Source: Dromiciops gliroides (Eukaryota; Chordata; Mammalia; Microbiotheria; Microbiotheriidae). Taken from it: a stretch of 64,000 nucleotides of DNA. Position 1 is the stretch's first letter. Each line of letters opens with the position of its first letter. Made by a program: the position numbers and the translations under genes. The stretch is taken from NCBI RefSeq assembly GCF_019393635.1, contig NC_057861.1, positions 656,483,724-656,547,723 of the forward strand, given 5' to 3'. The notes below the pieces were generated by a model, which did no database searches, was not told the DNA's origin, and saw only the letters and a list, made by a program, of their open reading frames with translations. Shown here in pieces: positions 55,900 to 64,000 of this stretch.

Positions 55900-56460
55900 T
55901 ACGTCCAAACAAACAGTATTATATCATGAAAAACAGGATGAGGAATATAGAAAACAGGAAAGACTGTATGAACTGATACAGAATTAAATTTGTAGAGTTA
56001 GGGGGCAGCTAGGTGGCGCAGCGGATAAAGCACCAGCTTTGGATTTAGGAGGACCTGAGTTCAAATCCAGCCTCGGAACTTGATACTTACTAGCTATGTG
56101 ACCCTGGGCAAGTCACTTAACCCTCATTGCCCCACCAAAAACAAACCAACAACAACAGCAAAATATATATATATGTATGTATGTATGTATGTGTGTGTGT
56201 GTATATATATATAGATGCATATATACATATGTATATATGTATAAATTTGTAGAATTAGAAAAAATATACAATGAATACAATAATTTAAATAAACACTAAA
56301 AACAAAGCTAAATACTATGTAATTATAATAACCAGTTTTGACTCCAAAGATGTAGCTCCTTTTTTTCTTGGAGGAAGGGAAAATCTGCAGATGCAGAACA
56401 CTGCATACCGTATTAGATATAGCCACCATCTTAGTTGATTCTGCTTAACACTTTTTGTTA
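55900..56460 (+). repeat. L1 3' end, SINE-interrupted
   Basis: GGAAAGACTGTATGAACTGA, then after the SINE AATATACAATGAATACAAT, ACTATGTAATTATAATAACC, GTTTTGACTCCAAAGATG, AACACTGCATACCGTATTAG. This is a second L1 3'-end subtype. Confidence 0.7.
56002..56242 (+). mobile_element. CORE-SINE (short type) with tail-derived microsatellite
   Basis: The SINE body (to about 56140) is followed by an A-rich tail and a (TA)n(TATG)n(TG)n(TA)n array (56161-56242). The TSD AAATTTGTAGAGTTAG / AAATTTGTAGAATTAG (55986-56001 and 56243-56258) encloses body plus array. Confidence 0.92.
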
Positions 56461-57285
56461 AAAGAGAAGTTTCACTCACTGGTTTAGAGGTGGTGGTGAC
56501 CCATTTAGAAATGTGATGGGGGAAAAAAATTAAAACTAATTAGTAAATTCTACCTTTTATCACATTTATCTCCCATGTTAACAGATTATAACCTTTTTTT
56601 TAGTTAAGGGAACTTCTGGCCAGAAAACAACTGCACTCATTCTAAGCCACCAAAACCTAAAAAAATTGAGCCACAAAGGCTTGGGGGCTTTATTGGCCAT
56701 TCAATGAAAGCCAGAGTGATTTAGGTCTAAAATCTTAGTTAAGTACTCCATCTGAAAGATAATGGGCTTTTTTTAAAAGCATGTTTTTTTCAGAGCTATA
56801 TTTCAAGAAATCATAAATGAAAAATGCACTGGACAAAAAGTAAATTATCCTGGCTTTTTGAAAAAGAATAATAAAATGAATAGAAATATATTTAAAATCT
56901 AGGCCCCAAACTCCCAAATGTCTTACAAAATATATGCAACCAAAAATTCTGTTCCCATGGACATGTAAGAAGGGGGACCATATTTGGTACAGGAAGAATA
57001 ATAAGGAGGAAAAAGGAGAAAAGGAAGAAGAAGGTGAAATAGCAGCATTTCCCAACTTTGGCTCAAATTGGCAGGCTGCATCCAGGAGGTGGGCATATAA
57101 TGGAAAATGTTGGTGATATAAAAACAAACTTTTTTAAATGAAGAAACTTCTAGAACAGGGTTGTCACATCTAAATGGTAGCTGCTATTATTATAGTTTTC
57201 TATATAATCTTCTATAATGAGCTAAATTAAATGAACTTCTATAACAAGCTTAATTAATCAACTGTATCAAAATACAAGTAATATA

Positions 57286-57437
57286 GGGGCAGTTAGGTGG
57301 CGCAGTGGATAAAGCACCGGCCCTGGATTCAGGAGTACCTGGTTTTGGATCCAGCCTCAGACACTTGACACTTACTAGCTGTGTGACCCTGGGCAAGTCA
57401 CTTAACCCCCATTGCCTCACCAAAAAAAAATTAAATA
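57286..57437 (+). mobile_element. CORE-SINE (short type)
   Basis: Full-length copy. TSD AATACAAGTAATATA (15 bp, perfect) at 57271-57285 and 57438-57452. Confidence 0.95.
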
Positions 57438-57464
57438 AATACAAGTAATATAAAATAGGGGATG

Positions 57465-57560
57465 TAGTGTCCAAGCCAAGAAGTCAAGATTCAAGTCCTG
57501 CCTATGTCACATACTAGCTGTGTGACTGGCCAAATCATTACTCTAGAACTCTTAGCTCAG
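57465..57560 (+). repeat. MIR-family SINE fragment
   Basis: GTGTCCAAGCCAAGAAGTC, AGATTCAAGTCCTGCCTATG, TACTAGCTGTGTGACTGGCC. Confidence 0.65.
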
Positions 57561-57649
57561 TAAGCTTACAGAGAAGAGCTGATGGACTGTACCAGGGAAT
57601 TCCCAATACCAATTAAATCACAAATTCACTCATTATAACCATTCAAGTC

Positions 57650-58030
57650 AATTAGATCTGTGGTTATGCATAACCTCCCTACACATCCACTGCCAAAAGA
57701 ATCCAATCTATGGTGTAATGCCTAACATTCAAGACCTTTCAAAAACCGACTCCAACTTGTTTCTTATACACAAAGCATTTCATTTCTATCCACAATTACG
57801 CCCCCCCTTCTATAACTACTCCCACCTTTTTTCCCCCTAATTTGTACAATCCCCATATTGGAATACATGGCTGCACCGTACTCCTACTAAAGCACCTGAA
57901 ATCCTTACCAGCTTTTTAAGCCTGTTTCCCTCTCTAGTCCTTATTTCCTCGTGTGATGTTTTTCTCATCATTTGTATCTATCCACTGCACTTTATCCCAG
58001 TCTAGTTTTTATTGTTACTTTGTCTATTCT
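57650..58030 (+). repeat. L2 3' region, degraded
   Basis: TTCAAGACCTTTCAAAAACC, CTTATACACAAAGCATTTC, CATCATTTGTATCTATCCAC; C/T-rich with the L2 sense-strand texture. Confidence 0.5.
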
Positions 58031-58459
58031 ACACTTTCTTATCATCCCTACCAGTAGAGAAGTTCCTGGACACTTGGAGCTGACTTAAATGTGTACTGGG
58101 AAGTAACATCCCCTTGGATGCAGCATTACTCATCTGTGTCACTTCCAGCAGTGAGCCCCATACATCTCTCTTGCATAAAGCCTTCCATGAGGTCTGTAAC
58201 AACTTTTTTGTTTGGACCTCAGAGCAGTTCTCCAATGTTCAAAGGTAATAGATGTACTGCTATTATACGTCTTCTCTCTTCTACTACATTTGTTAGGTTT
58301 GTGAGGGTGGAAATTATCACATCTAAACTTTGATTCTTCCTCAACACCTTGGGTTTTAAGTCAAAACTTGATTTCAGAGGTAATTCCCGGTGTGGAAACT
58401 CCTTCCGATGATGAAAATCAATCTCAGCAACTCCATTGCATCTTCTAGTCTTGGGAGAA

Positions 58460-58580
58460 CTGCCTACAACACAAGGGTATTAAGTGACCTGCCCATGGCA
58501 ACACAGCTTTTATGTGCCAGAGGCAGGACTGGAATCCAGGTTTTCCTTACTCCAAGACCAATTCTATGCACTATGCCATA
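58460..58580 (-). repeat. MIR-family SINE fragment
   Basis: TATTAAGTGACCTGCCCATG, GCAGGACTGGAATCCAGG, CAATTCTATGCACTATGCC. Confidence 0.7.
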
Positions 58581-58719
58581 ATAGTTTTCACTGAGCACAG
58601 TAGATGCTTATTACATACCTATGTAAACACACTTCTCCATTTTCTAGTTTTTACCAAGTTCCTGCAGCCAGTAAGAAAGCCCGTAAGATGAGTTGTTTTT
58701 CTTAGCAATGTGGCTACAG

Positions 58720-58873
58720 GGCAGCTAGGTGGCGCAGTGGATAAAGCATCGGCCTTGGAGTCAGGAGTACCTGAGTTCAAATCCGATCTCAGACACTTGA
58801 CACTTACTAGCTGTGTGACCCTCTGCAAGTCACTTAACCCCCATAGCCCCACCAAAAAAACAAACAAACAAAA
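58720..58873 (+). mobile_element. CORE-SINE (short type)
   Basis: Full-length copy, (AAAC)n tail. TSD AGCAATGTGGCTACAG (16 bp, perfect) at 58704-58719 and 58874-58889. Confidence 0.96.
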
Positions 58874-58894
58874 AGCAATGTGGCTACAGTTTAC

Positions 58895-59920
58895 ATTTAA
58901 ATGTGAATTTAGTTAAATCACAATTACAATATAACCGAGCACAAAGACATTGTGCATTATGTCTCCTTAGTATGTAGGTAGTTTTTGACACAGTAACTGT
59001 TATTTCCAAGCCTTTCTGAAGTTATAAGCACCATAGAACTTGATTCATAAACTCTTCTACCTCTCATCGATTTTGTACATTAACTTAATTGTGAATTAAC
59101 ACTAAAAATCTAAGATTTACATGACAGCCATTAAAATAATGGGATACTATAAACCAAAGTTAACACACTGTCATCATGATGTACTCAATACAAAATGATT
59201 ATTTTGGCTAAACATGCACAATTTTTATTAAAGTGAAAAGGGCTCAAAAGAACTAAATTATTCTGCTACATATTTTCTTTTCAGATCTTTCTAACAAAAC
59301 ATTCTATGTCTACATTTTTCAATTGCTTTGTGAATGCTAACTTCCAATTTCATGTCCGGGGAATTTTCAAACTATAAATGCAACAAGCCAGAAGAACAGT
59401 GAATATTATTTATTTACATTTTTTTGTTGAAATACAAAACTAGAAAAATAAATAGTCCAAAGTCTAAATTAGACCAAATAAGTCCACTACCCAGTTAAAC
59501 CCACTGAGTAGATTTCTAGTTCTTGGTAGTCATTCCTATTATCCTTTTCATCATTTTTCTTGTTTTTCTGCCATTGTCTCATTTGGAGATCCTCTCCCCT
59601 ATTTTTTTCATATACTCATTCTTCACTCCATCTAACTTCATCTCCATAAGTTGCCATTACTACTATCTGGTTCTTAGTTTTTCTCCAATTCATCACCTAC
59701 TTCATCTACTAATTTTCAGATATTTTTGTTAGTGATTTTAACATATTTTAAGTAATACAGGAAGCTTAAACAACTATTTCCTTAGGAGGAAAAGTATGCT
59801 ATAGCTCAATGGTCTTCTTATGCTATTTATCCTTTAAAATCAGTCAAGTTACTATCTATGCCAACAGGTTACTTAACTTTGGAAAGCTCATTCTTTACAA
59901 GTTGATCATTGAAGATATCA
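58895..59920. other. Repeat-free AT-rich block, candidate non-coding element
   Basis: No recognisable repeat in about 1 kb. 59070-59150 and 59190-59330 contain TTAACTTAATTGTGAATTA-like and CAGCCATTAAAATAATGGG words rich in TAAT cores. No gene structure is visible. Confidence 0.35.
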
Positions 59921-59924
59921 AAAT

Positions 59925-60055
59925 GTCTTCTTGTAACTTGGAGCAAATCACTTCACCCCTCTGGGCCTCAGTTTCCTTATCTATAAAATGAGGAGACTGA
60001 ATTAAATGATCTCTAAAGTCCTTTCAAATTCTAACATTCTGTGGATTCTATATTT
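59925..60055 (+). repeat. MIR-family SINE fragment
   Basis: GTAACTTGGAGCAAATCACT, GGGCCTCAGTTTCCTTATCT, AATGATCTCTAAAGTCC and AAATTCTAACATTCTGTGG. Confidence 0.75.
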
Positions 60056-60059
60056 TGTT

Positions 60060-60590
60060 TTCAACTTCCATTTCTTACAAATGAGTAAAAAACTAAATTT
60101 TTTCATTCAAAAAGACTAAAGAATTCACTAGCTGGATACTATGTATGTCTCTTGCCCTAAAAGATTGGGGTATTAATGTTATCAAGAATGGTGGGTTTTT
60201 TCCTATCTGCAGGAGTAAGGCTTCCCCAAAGTATTTAGATTACAAATCAGTTTTTTATTCTATAATGTATCTTCAATTTAAATCCATCATAATTCAATTA
60301 ATTGTGCAACTGCTCCATCTTCAGTCTTTAAATTAGATGAGGATTCAAGCCTTTTATCCAAGTGTTCTTCTGCAGAAATAAAGAAAAGTAAACATTACAA
60401 TTGTCACATATTCCAAATAATAGTAACATTTAGAATCCCTACATATGATAAAATTGTGCTTACACTTCTAAAAAACTTGCTTACTAATAAATTTAACTCT
60501 TTCCCACTGCAACACTTTTCCCAAGGGCAATCGGTAAAATTCTATCAAAAAGCCTCTCAATATACCAAGATTTTGTCATATCAACTCATC
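60060..60590. other. Unassigned AT-rich sequence
   Basis: I see no gene and no repeat that I can name. Confidence 0.4.
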
Positions 60591-61620
60591 TTTTCCCATT
60601 AAACTCTTCCCTCTTCCTTATTACTGTAGAGGGCAACACTATCCTCCCAGTACCTCAGGCATTTTAATAGCCTAGGAGGCATCCTAGATTCCTCACTTCC
60701 CCATATCCAATCTGTTACCAAGGCTTGCTTATTTCACCTTTGTAATATCCCTGGAATATGTACCCTTTTCTCCTCTGACACTCTAGTATAGGCCCTCATA
60801 AAGTCATACCTGGAGTGTTGTAATAGCTTGCTGGTAGATCTGCCTGCCCCAAGTCTCTCCCTACTCCAGTGTAATTTCTATTTAGCCACTAAAGTGATCT
60901 TCCTAAAGTAGCTTTGATTATGTCACTCCCCTACTGAACAAACTCCAGTGGCACCCTATCCTTTCCAGGATTAAATATAAAATGTTCTGTTTGGCATTCA
61001 AAGCCCTTAATAACCTGGGCCCCTCCTACCTTTTCAGTCTTACAACTTACTCCCTGACACATACTTTTTTTTTTTTTTTTTGGTGAGGCAATTGGGGTTA
61101 AGTGACTTACCCAGGGTCACACAGCTAGTAAGTATCAAGTGTCTGAGGCCAAATTTGAACTCAGGTCCTCCTGACTCCAGGGCCAGTGCTCTATCCACTG
61201 TGCCACCTAGCTGCCCCTCCTGACACATACTCTTGGATCCATTGACACTGGCCTCCTGGCTGTTCCAACAACAAGACTATCTCTCAGCTCTGAGCATTTT
61301 CTCTGGCTGGCCCCCATGTATCAAACACTCTCCCTCTTCTGCTCTGACTACTCACCTCACCTTTAAGCCACAACTAAAATACCACCTTCTATAGGAAGGA
61401 AGCCTTCTTCTAAAAGCCCTCTTAATTCTAGTGCTTTCTTGCTTTTAATTATTTATTTATCCTGTATATAGCTTGATTTTGTATATATTTGTTTGCATGT
61501 TGTCTTCCCCATTAGACTGTAAGCTCTTTGAAGACAGGGACTGTCTTTTGCCTTTTTGTATCCCCAGAACTTAGCACAATGCCTGGCACAGAGCAGGTGC
61601 TTAATAAATGTTTAGGATTA
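60591..61620 (+). repeat. L2 3' region, SINE-interrupted
   Basis: GCATCCTAGATTCCTCACTT, GTTGTAATAGCTTGCTGGTA, TTGATTATGTCACTCCCCTA, TGGCATTCAAAGCCCTTAAT, then after the SINE CATTTTCTCTGGCTGGCCCC, AGACTGTAAGCTCTTTGAAG, CTTAGCACAATGCCTGGCAC. It is the best-preserved L2 in the window (about 880 bp). Confidence 0.9.
61066..61218 (-). mobile_element. CORE-SINE (short type) in L2
   Basis: Minus-strand copy. TSD CCTGACACATACT (13 bp, perfect) at 61053-61065 and 61219-61231. Confidence 0.96.
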
Positions 61621-61969
61621 TTAGTCAATGCACTCATATAGAAATTCACGATAACAAGATCTATATGGTGGTATGAATCCTCTTACCTCAGCTTTAGCAA
61701 GAATTTTAAAAGTTTTATTAATATATTTCCAATATCATTTTGTCTTTTGCCTTCTTTTGTAATAACTGTACAAATAATATCACTATTTAGATAAATGAGT
61801 TTGCTCTACATGGTGGTATAACTCTAACAAGGCAATAATATCCTCAAAACCCAGAAAATTAAGATTAGTTACAAATAAACTTTCAATTACACATAGCTAT
61901 AAGTATATGCTATATACACAGATGCTTTCATTTGGTAAAGTACCTCAACTCTGCTTCTTACTGGTGTCA

Positions 61970-62900
61970 AAATACCAATTAGTTGCCCTATCTTGCCTAC
62001 CTTTATGTCTCTCACATACAACCACTTCAGACAGCCTCCATTCATCTCCTCTCTTAGATTATTACATCTTCCAGTCTCAAGTCCCTCCCTTTTGAAATCT
62101 ATTAAGTCACTCCCCTACTCAAAAACCAGTGACTCCTTATTGCCTCTAGAATATTATAAATTCTTTTGTTTGGCTTTTTAAACACTAGGCCACACATTCT
62201 AAGGGTCTTCTCCTCCCAAACTGAATGTATTATGATAGCAAGTTGGGCCATCTTTAGTCTCAATACCTACCTACCCCATAGTCATTAAATTTAATTAGCT
62301 AACTAATTGCTGTTGCCTCAGACAAGCTGAGACCTGGGAAAGACCTAATTTAGAAAAAACCAAGGTCACCCACTATTTTTATCTTACCAGTGGACTTTGA
62401 TGATTCTGGAGAGACAGTGAGTCTGATGACTGCCCAGCTCTGCCTCACTTAAATCCAATTCACAAGCAAGTAAAGCCATCACCCTTGTGGCATTATTGGT
62501 CCTCTTCGAGAGCAAAGGACAAACAATATACAACCAGGCCTCTATCTATCTTTCTAGCCTCATTGTATTCCACCTCCTTCAATGATCCAGCCAAACATGC
62601 CTTCTCTATTCCTCACACATGATACTCTTGATTCTCCTGACTCCATGTCTGCATGAGCCATCTGTCTTCTGTGCCTGAAAATCACTTCCACCTCCGAGAA
62701 TCCCACGCTTCAAGAAAAGCTCAAGCACCACCTTCTACATGACTTCTTTCCTGATTCCCCCAACTACCAGTGCCCTCCCCTTTACTCTCGTTGCTGTTAT
62801 TCTGTAGATACTTATATAAGTATGCCTCTTCCATTATATTATGAAGTCTACTACCTGAACTTAAATATTGTCACTGTTTTTAATTACATACATATATACG
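61970..62900 (+). repeat. L2 3' region, interrupted
   Basis: CTCTTAGATTATTACATCTT, AAGTCACTCCCCTACTCAAA, GTGACTCCTTATTGCCTCTA and, after a SINE-derived insert, CATTGTATTCCACCTCCTTC, CTTCTACATGACTTCTTTCC, TTATGAAGTCTACTACCTG. Confidence 0.7.
62305..62530 (+). mobile_element. 3' domain of the third SINE family
   Basis: GATTCTGGAGAGACAGTGAG, CTCTGCCTCACTTAAATCC, TTGTGGCATTATTGGTCCTC, TTCGAGAGCAAAGGACAAAC: the same domain as the complement of 45621-45740. The CORE head is mostly lost. Confidence 0.65.
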
Positions 62901-62923
62901 TGTGTGTGTGTGTGTGTGTGTGT
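62900..62923 (+). repeat. (GT)n microsatellite
   Basis: About 12 GT units following CATATATAC. Confidence 0.95.
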
Positions 62924-63139
62924 AGACACACATGTATAGGACTAGATCTTGGGCCAATCTCAGACCTGGTCGCATTCTGATAAGCACAGAAACTGACTTG
63001 CTTACCTCATCTCTCTAAGAAACTTTGTGCCACTTCCCTCACCCCACCAGGACTCACCTTACAATCACCAGACTTAGTGCAGACACCAGCAGCCCACTGT
63101 AGCTCAGAATTCCACAAATGCACCACCACACCCTCTAAG

Positions 63140-63217
63140 TCTTTGATTTTTTTATCCCCAGCACCTAGCTCACTGCATGGCACATAATAAGCACTTTTAA
63201 TAAATATATATATATTT
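63140..63217 (+). repeat. L2 tail
   Basis: TATCCCCAGCACCTAGCTCA, CTGCATGGCACATAATAAGC, interrupted at its end by the following SINE. Confidence 0.65.
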
Positions 63218-63357
63218 TTTAAGTGAGGCAATTGGGGTTAAGTGACTTGCCCAGGGTCACACAGCTAGTAAGTTTTAAGTGTCTGAGGCCGGATTTGAAC
63301 TCAGGTACTCCTGATTCCAGGGCCAGTGCTCTATCCACCGCGACACCTAGCTGCCCC
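63218..63357 (-). mobile_element. CORE-SINE (short type) in L2 tail
   Basis: Minus-strand copy; right flank AATAAATACATTTT (63358-63371) matches the left AATAAATATATATAT region (63199-63213), an eroded TSD inside the L2 AATAAA-rich end. Confidence 0.88.
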
Positions 63358-63519
63358 AATAAATACATTTTAAATGACTGATGTGTGACATCCTCCCTAA
63401 GACTCAAACACTCTCCAACCTATTTCTTGTTTCCTTCATCCCATGAATAACAGCAACCAAGTCAGTGTCACATAATTGCACTTTACTAGGAATGTAATAT
63501 CCTAAGCAACTCCCATTTA

Positions 63520-63690
63520 AATAGTACTTTTATGGTTTACAAAATACTCTTGCCCATTTTAAAGTGACTCTACTAAGATTTGGAGGTAACATTACTTGCC
63601 AAAAGTCACACAGTTAATATTAATGAGATGGGATGTGAAGGCTGCCTTGTCCTCCCAAGTCCTGTGCTCTTTTCTGCTCCATCATGAATC
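63520..63690 (-). repeat. MIR-family SINE fragment
   Basis: TAGTACTTTTATGGTTTACA, CTTGCCAAAAGTCACACAG, CCAAGTCCTGTGCTCTTTTC. Confidence 0.6.
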
Positions 63691-64000
63691 TTTCCTCTCT
63701 TCCCCTGCCTTCCAACCAAAACAAAACCCAAATTGTCCTTTATATGAAACAACTGCTTCCATATACTAATGAAGAACTAGCTCTTCTGGAGCAGAAAATC
63801 ATGAAAATAAACATTGACATATCTGGAGCCTAATGAAAACCAGGTAACCTAAAAAAAAATTTAAAGTTGAGTTTTTTTCTTACATTTTTAATGGTACTGA
63901 GAGGAAATTATTTTTAACAACAAACTGCTAATTCTCTCTTAGCCTTGCTTTTAGAGGAAATATAGCAGCAGATGTAGAACTAGTTGAAGATATGTGAACA
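63691..64000. other. Unassigned sequence at window end
   Basis: No gene or nameable repeat. Confidence 0.4.

Overview
The window is mammalian, and almost certainly marsupial, intergenic or deep intronic DNA. There is no convincing intact protein-coding gene, no operon-like layout, no CRISPR array and no bona fide tRNA or rRNA gene. The longest open frames are translations of repeats. The identification rests on about 30 copies of a tRNA-headed CORE-SINE (head GGGGCAGCTAGGTGGCGCAG, CORE with the TAGCTGTGTGACCCTGGGCAAGTCAC motif, A-rich tail), on a longer Mar1-type CORE-SINE ending in an ACTGAACAACAAC tail, and on marsupial-style L1, L2, CR1/L3-like, RTE, MIR and hAT remnants. From memory, the opossum (Monodelphis) form of the short SINE carries an extra 3' segment that I do not see here, so an Australasian (or microbiotherian) marsupial is more likely. 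That is an inference.

Layout. 1-3 kb: L2, L1 and CR1-like remnants and a Y-box/cold-shock processed pseudogene fragment. 3-7 kb: one LTR (+), a long decayed L1 ORF2 (+), a second related LTR (-), then an L2 (-). 7-13 kb: L2, a SINE-in-SINE nest, an hAT MITE and MIRs. 13-21 kb: MIRs, unassigned sequence and a local duplication of about 0.35 kb. 21-33 kb: L2 inside an hAT element, a SINE dimer inside another hAT element, MIRs, an RTE fragment and a repeat-free block at 31.5-32.2 kb. 33-45 kb: L2 (+) blocks interrupted by SINEs, an L1 (-), an LTR with tandem U3 repeats broken by a young L1 3' end, and a (CA)n tract. 45-50 kb: a third SINE family, (CT)n and (GAA)n tracts, and a GC-rich CpG-island-like segment at 49.5-50.15 kb. 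50-64 kb: L1, a third member of the LTR group, hAT, SINEs, L2 blocks and a (GT)n tract.

The genes do not work together because none is demonstrable. The information in this window is its insertion history. More than twenty SINE or L1 copies are still bracketed by recognisable target-site duplications of about 7-18 bp, which gives relative dates (SINE after hAT, SINE after Mar1, L1 after LTR, L2 after hAT). The best functional leads are the CpG-island-like segment with clustered CRE-like sites and a few repeat-free blocks that could be conserved non-coding elements. I found no previously undescribed biological system that I could defend.
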